From: Fodinibius halophilus
GTDB taxonomy: Bacteria; Bacteroidota; Rhodothermia; Balneolales; Balneolaceae
Length of the DNA: 64,000 bases
Direction: 5' to 3'
Assembly: GCF_011059105.1 (NCBI RefSeq)
Contig: NZ_JAALLS010000008.1
Location: forward strand, 94,864 to 158,863
Below are positions 56,068 to 64,000 of the stretch, piece by piece. Made by a program: the position numbers and the translations under genes. Under the pieces are notes generated by a model, which saw only the letters and a list, made by a program, of their open reading frames with translations, was not told where the DNA came from and ran no database searches. Every line of letters starts with the position of its first letter. Within the stretch, counting starts at the first letter, position 1.

Positions 56068-56847
56068 CTATCGTCCTAAGGTTAGTGCATCTTCAAATAT
56101 CTTGAACGTCCGAGTTGCTAAACTTTTTTGAATTTTCTTGCGAGGTGGAGTCAACAACTGGTCTTGTGATACTCCATCATGCAGCTTCCCGGTCATAATA
56201 ACATCACTGTTTAGATCTTCGCCCTGGAAAACAATTTGGGTTTCATCAGCCCAAAGGTCCGTATTATGAGCAAACATACTCAGTCGCTCAACACGAAAGC
56301 AAAAATGTTCAAAATTCAGTTCTTCTGGGGACCGATTTGAAATAATAATCGGACAACTCACCAGGTGAGGCTTCTTTTCCACATCAGAAAGATCGCGTCG
56401 TGCCTTAGTCACAGCGTGATAACAGAGCTCGCCATCGGTTAGCGTGCCAAACCATGTTCTGGATAGCTTAGCAGTAGGTAATTCAATAAGTTGGTAATTG
56501 TTCTCAGCTATAGAGATACGAACCCAAATAGGAATGCGCGTATAGATCTGGATCTGAGTCTTTGGACTAATCTTGAGCGTATATTCAGAATGTACAACTA
56601 ACGGCATATCAGGATATACCGGGCGTATATTTATCTCATCAGATACATTCTTGTGTGCCCATCTTGACCACTCCACACTTTCAGGCAGTTTTTCAGGATT
56701 TATCTCGCACGCGAGGTCAGACTTATAGCAATAGGCAATCCATATCTCTTCATTCCTGCGAACAAGCCAGAGGTGGAGATCTCCTATTGAAAAGTAACGC
56801 CTTTCTTCATCACTAAGCGTAAAATTGCCCCAAATATTTTCATCCAT
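56068..56847 (-). CDS. DUF432 domain protein
   Basis: A 259-residue soluble, beta-rich protein with the N-terminal segment MDENIWGNFTLSDEERRYFSIGDLHLWL and the central FGTLTDGELCYHAVTKARRDL segment. It matches my recollection of the DUF432 family, which is often encoded next to MscS channels, as here (3 bp apart). A cytoplasmic partner of the channel is a reasonable inference. No enzyme motif is visible. Confidence 0.8.
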   Translation of the reverse strand: MDENIWGNFTLSDEERRYFSIGDLHLWLVRRNEEIWIAYCYKSDLACEINPEKLPESVEWSRWAHKNVSDEINIRPVYPDMPLVVHSEYTLKISPKTQIQIYTRIPIWVRISIAENNYQLIELPTAKLSRTWFGTLTDGELCYHAVTKARRDLSDVEKKPHLVSCPIIISNRSPEELNFEHFCFRVERLSMFAHNTDLWADETQIVFQGEDLNSDVIMTGKLHDGVSQDQLLTPPRKKIQKSLATRTFKIFEDALTLGR

Positions 56848-56872
56848 ATGAGCTAACTCTATCTTTCAAATG

Positions 56873-58147
56873 CTATGAAGTGATAATTTCCGTTCCCATA
56901 AACGGCTGTAAGACATCAGGCACAAGGATACTGCCATCCTCTTGTTGGTATATTTCTAAGATGGCCGCTACCACACGCGGCAGTGCCAACCCTGACCCAT
57001 TGATTGTATGCAAGGTCTCAGTATCACCATTTTCTTTACGATAACGAAGCATCATTCGACGTGCCTGAAAACTACCAAAATTTGAGCAAGAGCTGACTTC
57101 CAGCCACCGCTGCTGCCCCGGACTCCAGACTTCAAGATCGTATTTCTTTGTCTGTGTAAAGCCCATATCTCCGGTACACATTAGCAGCGTACGGTAAGGG
57201 ATCTCCAGTGCTTCCAATAAAGATTCGGCGTATTCCCGCAAACTTTCCAACTCATCATAGGCATCGTCTGGATGCACCATCTTTACCAACTCCACTTTGT
57301 CGAACTGGTGCAGACGATTTAACCCGCGAACATCTTTACCATAGGAACCGGCCTCTCGCCGCCAGCAAGGAGTGTACGAAGTGTAACGGATCGGCAGATC
57401 ATCTTTGTCAATAATCTCATCACGGTGAAAATTTGTTACCGGCACTTCGGCAGTGGGTATAGCAAAAAACTCATCGCGTGGTATCTCATACATCATATCC
57501 TCTTTATCGGGAATTTGTCCCGTGCCACGTGCTGAATCTTCATTAATAAAATAAGGTACCTGCAGTTCAGTAAACCCATTCTCCGTTGCTGTATTCAAAA
57601 AGTAGTTAATAAGCGCACGCTGGAGCCGGGCGATAGGCCCTACATAAAAAGGGAACCCTGCACCTGTGACTTTGGCTCCCCGTTCAAAATCGATCCACTC
57701 CTGTTCTTCACCTAATTCCCAGTGTGGTTTACGCCACTCCTCCTTGTTGGGCTCACCCCAGCTTTTAAATACTTCGTTATCTTCTTCAGTTTTTCCTACC
57801 GGTACCGATTTATGGGGCACATTGGGGATTTGCAACAACAGGTCTTCGCGATGGTTTTTTAGCGAGCGAAGCTTCGTTTCCTTTTCCTGTATTTCTTCTT
57901 TTAGTTTACTGGTATAATCAATGATTTCCTGGGCCTCATCTTTCTTACCCTGGCCCATCAACGCACCAATCTTTTTAGCTTTGTCGTTGCTTTCACTTCG
58001 CAACTCATCCGTTTCTTGTACCAGCGATCGCCACTGTTCATCTACAGTAATAACCTTATCGACGATCTCGGGGTTTGACTCTCCCTTATTTTGCATCGCC
58101 TGTTTAACTTTTTCGGCATTTTCTCTGATATATGTGACGTCCAGCAT
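56873..58147 (-). CDS. serS: Seryl-tRNA synthetase
   Basis: A 424-residue class II synthetase that charges tRNA-Ser. The N-terminal coiled-coil arm (to about residue 110) is followed by the catalytic domain with motif 2 (YTSYTPCWRREAGSYGKDV) and motif 3 (TINGSGLALPRVVAAILE). The start MLDVTYIRENAEKV is the standard one for the family. It lies 25 bp before the DUF432 gene and could be its operon leader. Confidence 0.97.
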   Translation of the reverse strand: MLDVTYIRENAEKVKQAMQNKGESNPEIVDKVITVDEQWRSLVQETDELRSESNDKAKKIGALMGQGKKDEAQEIIDYTSKLKEEIQEKETKLRSLKNHREDLLLQIPNVPHKSVPVGKTEEDNEVFKSWGEPNKEEWRKPHWELGEEQEWIDFERGAKVTGAGFPFYVGPIARLQRALINYFLNTATENGFTELQVPYFINEDSARGTGQIPDKEDMMYEIPRDEFFAIPTAEVPVTNFHRDEIIDKDDLPIRYTSYTPCWRREAGSYGKDVRGLNRLHQFDKVELVKMVHPDDAYDELESLREYAESLLEALEIPYRTLLMCTGDMGFTQTKKYDLEVWSPGQQRWLEVSSCSNFGSFQARRMMLRYRKENGDTETLHTINGSGLALPRVVAAILEIYQQEDGSILVPDVLQPFMGTEIITS

Positions 58148-58351
58148 TCGTTAAATACTTTTTATTAATTAATCTGTTTGGGCTAAAGATAATAGAGTTT
58201 TACCAAAGGTATGAACCTTAAATAATCAATTTTTGGGATCTCTTGTTTAACGATATGATAAGGAGTTAAAAAGCATTAAAATGGTTGAATTCCTAATTAT
58301 TTAAAGTTATTTTCCGTAAATCATAGAAAAATTAGGAAAATTTAGGTTTAG

Positions 58352-58828
58352 ATGGCACAGGGACTAGATGAAATTGACATTAAAATACTTAAGCATTTAC
58401 AAAAACATGGTCGTGCCCAGCGTAACAGACTTGCCGAAATTGTGCACCTCTCCGTGCCTTCAGTTTCGGAACGGATGCGAAAACTTGAAGAAAAAGAGCT
58501 AATAACAGGATACCACGCCGTTTTAGACTCTAAACGTTTCAAATTTGATATTACGGCTTTTGTTTTTGTTGAGGTTGACGGCTCTGAAAACTACCCAAAA
58601 TTCATTGAAGCAGCTACTACTGAACCGGAAATTCTGGAATGCCATTCAATTACGGGCGATGGTTCGCATATCCTTAAAATCCGCACAGAAAACACTGCTT
58701 CCTTTGAAAATTTACTCTCTCAAATTCAAGCATGGCCCGGCGTAAGTAAAAGTCGCTCCAACGTAGTATTGAGTAGTTTCAAAGAAACGGCTGAACTGCC
58801 TATTGAAAATACATTTGAACCCAAATAA
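58352..58828 (+). CDS. Lrp/AsnC-family transcriptional regulator
   Basis: A 158-residue regulator. The N-terminal helix-turn-helix reads LDEIDIKILKHLQKHGRAQRN then LAEIVHLSVPSVSERMRKLE. The C-terminal RAM domain (about residues 65-145) has the ILECHSITGDGSHILKIRTENT segment that binds the effector amino acid. It is encoded directly upstream of a membrane protein whose frame overlaps its 3' end, so it may control that gene and itself. The effector is unknown. Confidence 0.92.
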   Translation: MAQGLDEIDIKILKHLQKHGRAQRNRLAEIVHLSVPSVSERMRKLEEKELITGYHAVLDSKRFKFDITAFVFVEVDGSENYPKFIEAATTEPEILECHSITGDGSHILKIRTENTASFENLLSQIQAWPGVSKSRSNVVLSSFKETAELPIENTFEPK

Positions 58829-58847
58829 TTATATCCGGCCATTTCCA

Positions 58848-60359
58848 TTGGCGTATTCCAAATATCGCTTCTTTTGTCTCACTCTTCTTTTTCTGGCTTT
58901 AAGTAGTTCATTAGTGACCGCCCAACGGTCAGTAGGTGTGGAGTGGGACATCCCCCAAAAACCTGATGTTGCAATACAGCAACTTAATCAATTTAATGAA
59001 CTGGGGATCTCCATTCTCAAATTGACCCCTCCCGTTGAACCGCTTGTTTGGCGTAAAATCGAAGAGATGGGATTTACCGTCTATGGCGATATTGATATTT
59101 CTTACCCGATAACAGAGACATTCGCCGAACCGGACTCCTCTCTTATCCTCAAAATACAGGAAAAATCTGCAGCGCTTTTAAATCGACCGTCTGTAAAAGC
59201 AATAGGGCTTTTTGAATACGGTCTTATAAATGAAGAGAGGTTTCAAAGTGCTATAGCGCCCTTTATTACCGAACTCCAAAACGCCGGAGTCGACAGTATT
59301 TATTATAAAGTCAGTTACCAACAAAGAGCAACTAGCAACACACGAAGGGCAGACTTTATTATTCGGGATATCCATATAACTCCTGCGAATATTAATACTC
59401 TCTCAATTTCTAATCCCAAATGGGCCGGTGTATTTAACTTTTCTCCTGCAGCATCTGTTGATCAATATCTGACTCCATTCAAAAAGTTTCTTTCTGTTAC
59501 TGCTGAATATGCCGACAAACCACTGCTGATTGACAGCAACTGGCTGCTTACAAAAGTTGAAGAAGAGCCTACATTTAGCACTACAATACAAACGCTCACC
59601 AACCAGGCAGAACTTATTTTCCCGGTACCCAGTGAATCACTGCCCAATGATCATACCTCCCCAACCCCTATCATCATATTGCTACTCATTTGGGCAAGCG
59701 TAGGGCTTCATTATAACAGCAGTCCTCTGTACCGAAAATCTTTATTCCGCTATTTTTCGGCTCACAAGTTTTTTATTGATGATATTTTTCAAAGACATAT
59801 TCGATCTGTTGTACCCGCTATTTTCTTAATACTACAAAATGCCTTTTTAATTGCTGCAGCTATATGTGTCGTTCGCATAGCTATATTTTCACCCCGGGGT
59901 TTTGATGCCTTGCTGTACCATATTCCTTCGATAGCAATTATGGGTTCCAGTGGCATCTCACTCTCTGCCTGGGCATTTCTACTCTCTTTAGCACTTGCTT
60001 TTATAAGTATTATCTGGCTCTACATAAGCCACAAACAGATAAATTCTTTAACACAAGTTGCTACAATTTATGCCTGGCCACTCCAGGTTAATTTAGTTGT
60101 CACCTCAATTTTAGTTGTCCTTTTTTCGGCCGGGGCTGCTGCAACGTTAATTATGATAATTGGTATTTTGCCGATAATGATACAGCTCTTTAGCTTTATT
60201 ATCACCTCTTTTGACGCAGCACGCTATTCCTCTTCTCGCACATTGGTGTACCTACTGCTTACAAGTGGGTTATTTATGCTAATAATGGTCGTACTATTAA
60301 TCTGGGGCTTAACGTCCCCCTCTCTCACAGAAACACTCTCTTTAGCAGCTTCGCTATAA
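58848..60359 (+). CDS. Secreted TIM-barrel-like domain fused to a multi-span membrane part
   Basis: A TTG at 58803 opens the frame, overlapping the Lrp gene; the TTG at 58848 gives a proper signal peptide (LAYSKYRFFCLTLLFLALSSSLVTA), so I use it. The 503-residue protein has a periplasmic N-terminal half with repeating strand-helix units (ISILKLTPPVEPLVWRKIEEMG, VYGDIDISYP, IGLFEYGLINEE), which looks like a glycosidase-type TIM barrel without recognisable catalytic acids. The C-terminal half has five or six membrane spans. I do not know this architecture. Confidence 0.7.
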   Translation: MAYSKYRFFCLTLLFLALSSSLVTAQRSVGVEWDIPQKPDVAIQQLNQFNELGISILKLTPPVEPLVWRKIEEMGFTVYGDIDISYPITETFAEPDSSLILKIQEKSAALLNRPSVKAIGLFEYGLINEERFQSAIAPFITELQNAGVDSIYYKVSYQQRATSNTRRADFIIRDIHITPANINTLSISNPKWAGVFNFSPAASVDQYLTPFKKFLSVTAEYADKPLLIDSNWLLTKVEEEPTFSTTIQTLTNQAELIFPVPSESLPNDHTSPTPIIILLLIWASVGLHYNSSPLYRKSLFRYFSAHKFFIDDIFQRHIRSVVPAIFLILQNAFLIAAAICVVRIAIFSPRGFDALLYHIPSIAIMGSSGISLSAWAFLLSLALAFISIIWLYISHKQINSLTQVATIYAWPLQVNLVVTSILVVLFSAGAAATLIMIIGILPIMIQLFSFIITSFDAARYSSSRTLVYLLLTSGLFMLIMVVLLIWGLTSPSLTETLSLAASL

Positions 60360-60367
60360 GCTGTATA

Positions 60368-61894
60368 TTAACAGATCTGTTTCCGAAGTCGGGCAACTGG
60401 GATACTCAACTTTTCACGATATTTACTTACGGTTCGTCGCGCTACCTTATATCCCTGTTCTTGTAGTTTATCAGCAATAGCCTGATCACTCAGTGGTTTC
60501 TGCTTGTTTTCATTGTCAACAATTTCTTGTACCGCATTTTTGACTTCTCGGCTGGATACTTCTTCTCCATCTACTGTTTCTAATCCTTCACTGAAGAAGT
60601 ATTTCAATTCGAACACCCCAAAATGAGTTTGCACATACTTTCCATTAACCACGCGAGAGATCGTAGAAATATCAAGGTTTACCCGCTCTGCAATATCTTT
60701 GAGGATCATCGGTTTTAACCCCTCTCCGTGTTTAAAGAAGTTTTCTTGAAGGGCTACAATAGTCTGCATCGTATTCATCAACGTATTCTGTCGCTGACGA
60801 ATAGAATCAATAAACCACTGTGCTGATTCTATCTTACTCTTGATAAAGTTTTTCGTCTCTTTATTCTGTTTACTTTTCTTTTTCTTCTTTTTTAGGTCGT
60901 CCCACATCTCTTTATAACGTGGCGAAATACGTAAAGGGGGCACATTACTGTTATTCAGCTGAATAACAAAATCCCCCTCTTCTTCTTGTCCATTTTTATT
61001 CGGTCCCGCCGGCTGATAATAAACCTCGAAGTCGGGCTCAATGTAGTTTTGTGTATCATCAACGGCATTACCGCCTCCCCCGGGTTTAGGATCCAATCCT
61101 TTAATATAATCAAACGCAGACTTAAGCTGTTCATCATCAACATCCAGCTTTTTCTTCAGTTTCTTGAAGTGCTTTTTCTCAAAAAGCGCCCAATAATCCC
61201 GCAACATTTCAATAGCAATTTCTCTTCCCTCGGACTTATCTCCCAGCATCTCAAGCTGCACCAAAAGGCAATCTCTGAGATCGCGCGAGGCAATACCAAT
61301 AGGGTCTAAGCGCTGAATCTCTTTTCGTACCTTCTCAACCTCTTCCTTATTGGTCAGGGTACCCTCATTGAAAGCAATATTATCTACCACTGCTTCAATT
61401 TCTCGGCGGAAATAACCATCCTGGTCAAGAGAACCTAAAATCTGATTAGCTATGAGTTTCTGTTCATCGTCAAAATTGAGAAGGCTCACTTGTTGCTCCA
61501 GCTCTTCGAGTAAAGACTCATGGTATGGATTCGGAAGATCACGCCAAGTTTGATCACCGCCACCGCCGGCATATCCTGACCCGCCGCTGTAGTTCTCTCC
61601 TTCATATTCGGTATTGTTCATAAACTCTTCCCAGTCGACCTCTTCATTCTGATCAACGGGTTCGAGCTCGTCCTGCGTATCTTCTTCTGCTTCCCAATCC
61701 GACTCGTCAAACTCCTCAAGTGAATCGTCTTGTTCTGCTTCTTCAAGAACCGGATTCTCTTCCAACTCTTCTTTAATACGCTGTTCCAAAGCTATAGTAG
61801 GGAGCTGCAGCAGCTTTATATATTGTATCTGCTGGGGTGACAGCCGCTGTTGCTGCGACTGCTTTTGATTCATCTGTTGACCAGTTTTAATCAT
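60368..61894 (-). CDS. rpoN: RNA polymerase sigma-54 factor RpoN
   Basis: A 508-residue sigma-54. Region I reads QRLSPQQIQYIKLLQLPTIALEQRI and interacts with activators. An acidic region II (about residues 50-110) follows. The core-binding and DNA-binding parts end with the RpoN box ARRTVSKYREKLSIP (the invariant ARRTVxKYRE). Sigma-54 needs an ATPase activator, which is not in the window. The ATG overlaps the stop of the small upstream gene (ATGA). Confidence 0.96.
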   Translation of the reverse strand: MIKTGQQMNQKQSQQQRLSPQQIQYIKLLQLPTIALEQRIKEELEENPVLEEAEQDDSLEEFDESDWEAEEDTQDELEPVDQNEEVDWEEFMNNTEYEGENYSGGSGYAGGGGDQTWRDLPNPYHESLLEELEQQVSLLNFDDEQKLIANQILGSLDQDGYFRREIEAVVDNIAFNEGTLTNKEEVEKVRKEIQRLDPIGIASRDLRDCLLVQLEMLGDKSEGREIAIEMLRDYWALFEKKHFKKLKKKLDVDDEQLKSAFDYIKGLDPKPGGGGNAVDDTQNYIEPDFEVYYQPAGPNKNGQEEEGDFVIQLNNSNVPPLRISPRYKEMWDDLKKKKKKSKQNKETKNFIKSKIESAQWFIDSIRQRQNTLMNTMQTIVALQENFFKHGEGLKPMILKDIAERVNLDISTISRVVNGKYVQTHFGVFELKYFFSEGLETVDGEEVSSREVKNAVQEIVDNENKQKPLSDQAIADKLQEQGYKVARRTVSKYREKLSIPVARLRKQIC

Positions 61895-62121
61895 ACTTCG
61901 GGAGCCCCTTCTTTTTTAGTTCTAATTTCTTTACAGAACTTTTTAAACGCACTATACCAGTTTTTATCGTATCGACGAATTAAAGATTCTTTCAAAAAAT
62001 TAGGTGAATAAACTTCTTCTTGTTCTCCTTTTATAGATGCAACCTTACAGTTGGATAAGTCACAAACAAATTTTGCCGTGGCAATATCTTCGGACAATAT
62101 GGTATTTTGAAGTCGAAACAT
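61891..62121 (-). CDS. Short DUF3109-like protein lacking the cysteine cluster
   Basis: A 76-residue protein overlapping rpoN by 4 bp. The start FRLQNTILSEDIATAKFVCDLSNCK follows the N-terminus of DUF3109/YkgJ-like cysteine-cluster proteins, where it normally continues with GACC. Here VASIKGE replaces the cluster. The end FLKESLIRRYDKNWYSAFKKF recalls the C-terminus of the same family. The middle of about 100 residues is missing, so it looks like a shortened relative kept in frame. The overlap with rpoN suggests translational coupling. Confidence 0.6.
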   Translation of the reverse strand: MFRLQNTILSEDIATAKFVCDLSNCKVASIKGEQEEVYSPNFLKESLIRRYDKNWYSAFKKFCKEIRTKKEGAPEV

Positions 62122-62753
62122 TTATTTAAAAGATACTTTTTATCAGGGCGAACTTAAATATTGAATTCGTACCCGCCAACTGCCTGCTTATTAAAATGGT
62201 TTCAGAAACCCTTCCTTTAACGATAACATAAAAAATTTATCGGATTAATTGTGTAATTGATTGACTATTTAGAATCTCAATGGGCCACTCATCATTCCAT
62301 AATGTGCGCAAACCTCTCAACTAGAGAGCTTGCAAAAAATATTAATGACCCTGCTGCCTTCTTATTGTTAATGACTCTGAAAAACTAATCATATCTTGTC
62401 ATGCTGAACTTATTTCAGCATCGCATATACAATTATTAGCATTAAAACCGAGATCCTGAAACAAGTTCAGGATGACATGTAACTTTCTATATTTTCTATA
62501 AGTTAAGCATAAAAAATTACTTAAGAGTTGTTACAAGGCGGTATATAGGCTCCTTAAAATAACATTTAGGGTCTAGTGCAGCATTTCAAACGAGCGAACG
62601 AGCGCAAGCTCGTGAGTGAGTGTTGCTTAGAAAAAGGATAGATCTGGGACAATTCAAAGTAAAAGGCAACAAGTAACAAAATAGACATAGCTTTATGGTT
62701 TTTGTTGATTTGTTTACAACTTACGAGCTAATACTTCAATCATCGAGTGACTT
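62122..62753. other. Intergenic stretch with a long repeat
   Basis: About 630 bp without a gene. It holds the repeat at 62354-62480 and, near 62590-62625, a short palindromic-looking run ACGAGCGAACGAGCGCAAGC. The stretch from 62640 to 62753 should contain the promoter of the SIR2-like gene. Confidence 0.6.
62354..62480. repeat. Repeat flanking the SIR2-like gene, left copy
   Basis: Begins CTGCCTTCTTATTGTTAA and includes CTTGTCATGCTGAACTTATT facing AACAAGTTCAGGATGACA, a palindrome-like pair. A shortened copy of the same sequence lies at 63889-63977, on the other side of the gene. Confidence 0.85.
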
Positions 62754-63832
62754 ATGAACATAGCCCTAATTGTTGGTAATGGCCTAACTATTGATCTGAT
62801 CAAGAAAAATGATTTATCAATTGACACCAGTAAACCATTATCACTTTCGTTTGATGTACCTCTAAACTCTGGCAAGAATTGGAAAGAGGCATTTCCAATT
62901 TTCTTTGAGCTGTACAAAAATAGGTTTAACAAAATTAAGTACTGTTCAAGATACTGTAAGACCGATTCAGACTTTGATTTTTTTGAATTTGTCTCAGAAG
63001 AATATCTAAAACATGGTGATATTGATATAGATTGTGAGGCTAGACAGTTTTTGTCTTTCTCTTATTCATACCTACAAACAAAAATAGTTAGTAGGGACCT
63101 TTGCAAAACCAGGCAGTTATCCTGAATGTAATGAAGGATCTCCCTTTCAACGGCAGCAGATGGATACTGGAGATTCTTCGACAAGCTCAGAATGACGAAA
63201 TCAAAGGTTTTGCAAAGCCCTCTAGTAATCATTATGAAAGTTGGAAATGGACAGACTGGCTAAATAGTCATATAAATTCTATAGGAGCTGTCATTTCATT
63301 CAATTATGATTTGGTAGTTGAAAAGCTTTTTAAGGAGTTTGGGGTTAAGTTAACTCCCCACGAAATGAATAATGAATCGGGAGATATATTTTTTACAAAG
63401 CCACACGGATCTATAAATTATGAGGTTAATTCTTCTCATGTCAATGTACCTAAAAACCAATATCCTTTAACAATCAAAATTGCTGGCATTGATACTCCTA
63501 ATATCGAAATTATCAGTGATGACCAGTTGCACGAACCTCGCAAAACATCTTTTTTAGTTTTGCCCAACGAATACAGAAAAAAGTTGCAATGGGTTGAGAA
63601 TGCATATAAGCATTTTAGCCTTATTGCTCAGTCCTATTCACATATTTTATTTGTTGGGCTTTCATATTGGCCAAAAGACAGACCAGAGATAAACAAAATA
63701 GTTAAAGGAACTTCAAAAAAATCTACAATTATTGAAGTAAATACGTCACCTCAAGAAGGGTTTAAAGAGTACGTGACAGAATTAAATAGAGCCTATGAAT
63801 TTTGGAAGTCTGACCCTGAGATTCGGGCGTAA
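62754..63832 (+). pseudogene. SIR2-like domain gene interrupted by a small insertion
   Basis: Two frames (62754-63125 and 63101-63832) form one gene. The first encodes MNIALIVGNGLTIDLIKK, a nucleotide-site-like start; the second encodes VISFNYDLVVEKLF, KPHGSINY and ILFVGLSYWPKDRPEINK, the pattern of SIR2-like NAD-binding domains found in several phage-defence proteins. Removing 129 bp plus one 5-bp duplicate restores one 314-residue frame, reading KIVSNHYESW across the joint. The intact gene is therefore a single-domain SIR2-like protein. A defence role is inference; no partner gene is seen. Confidence 0.85.
63094..63222. mobile_element. 129-bp MITE-like insertion in the SIR2-like gene
   Basis: Ends read GGGACCTTTGCAAAACC and GGTTTTGCAAAGCCCTC, which are inverted repeats sharing a 12-bp core (CTTTGCAAAACC). 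The element is flanked by TAGTA at 63089-63093 and 63223-63227, a 5-bp target duplication. Inside it carries TATCCTGAATGTAATGAAGG and TCGACAAGCTCAGAATGACG, a facing pair of the type common in intergenic repeats. It encodes no transposase, so mobility would depend on an enzyme elsewhere. Confidence 0.85.
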
Positions 63833-63888
63833 CTTTTGCCCTCCCCATATCCGCCTCTCTTTTTAAAAAAAATAAACAGGGGATTTAA

Positions 63889-63977
63889 CTGCCTTCTTAT
63901 TGTTAAGGAGCTTTGCGAAACTAGCCACATCTTGTCATGCTGTCATTAGCATTAAAACCGAGATCCTGAAACAAGTT
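63889..63977. repeat. Repeat flanking the SIR2-like gene, right copy
   Basis: Matches 62354-62467 from CTGCCTTCTTATTGTTAA to GAGATCCTGAAACAAGTT, but lacks about 25 internal bases after CTTGTCATGCTG and diverges in a few positions. It continues as TCTTTTAG instead of the left copy's CAGGATGACA. Confidence 0.8.
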
Positions 63978-64000
63978 CTTTTAGACTTCGGTAGGAATAT

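Overview
The window is a piece of a chromosome of moderate G+C from a Bacteroidota-like marine or halophilic aerobe. The best fit is Balneolota (Balneolaceae, a Fodinibius- or Gracilimonas-type organism). This placement is an inference from gene content and cannot be confirmed without a search. The supporting points are an alternative complex III (ACIII) operon running straight into an A2-type caa3 oxidase operon, as known in Rhodothermus; a Bacteroidota-type serine palmitoyltransferase; a fused E1 alpha/beta 2-oxoacid dehydrogenase; an RDD/SpoIIM/DUF4129/DUF4350/MoxR/DUF58 block; lipoprotein-rich accessory DNA; and many small palindromic intergenic repeats.

Layout. 1-10.9 kb: respiratory operon actB(partial)-C-D-E-F, a membrane protein with a transposase-like helix-turn-helix, a Sco-type copper chaperone, and coxB-A-C-D, closed by a strong hairpin terminator. 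11.6-14.7 kb: accessory genes (unknown, M23 peptidase, SMI1/KNR4-type immunity-like protein, unknown 423-residue protein). 15.2-17.1 kb: divergent heme A synthase and heme O synthase, which supply the oxidase. 17.4-21.4 kb: decaying secreted proteins and beta-propeller lipoproteins, two of them broken. 21.8-28.8 kb: RDD gene facing the SpoIIM-to-DUF58 operon. 29.4-33.3 kb: fused E1 dehydrogenase and class II fumarase. 33.5-39.5 kb: a probable (glyco)sphingolipid locus: GNAT acyltransferase, serine palmitoyltransferase, two GT4 glycosyltransferases and a divergent NAD-dependent reductase/epimerase, with a secreted propeller/Ig protein behind it. 41-43.4 kb: mutY and a TIGR02757-type gene. 43.5-48.4 kb: a lipoprotein and a tandem array of two alternating families of small beta-rich secreted proteins. 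48.4-49.7 kb: a repeat-rich gap. 49.7-62.1 kb: mostly housekeeping genes (rpsU, radA, flippase-like protein, class I aldolase, dus, mscS + DUF432, serS, Lrp/AsnC regulator, rpoN). 62.7-63.8 kb: an SIR2-like gene broken by a small insertion.

The clearest unexpected signals are: (1) the SIR2-like gene carries a 129-bp element with inverted-repeat ends and a 5-bp target duplication, and removing it with one duplicate restores one continuous frame; (2) the candidate ceramide/glycosphingolipid locus; (3) the duplicated A-B array of secreted proteins with an in-frame C-terminal remnant; (4) a two-heme ActE whose second cytochrome domain resembles the one fused to CoxB; (5) the transposase-like HTH protein inside the respiratory operon; (6) a probable non-standard start codon for the DUF58 gene. 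Family names come from recognised motifs and known families; no database search was possible.
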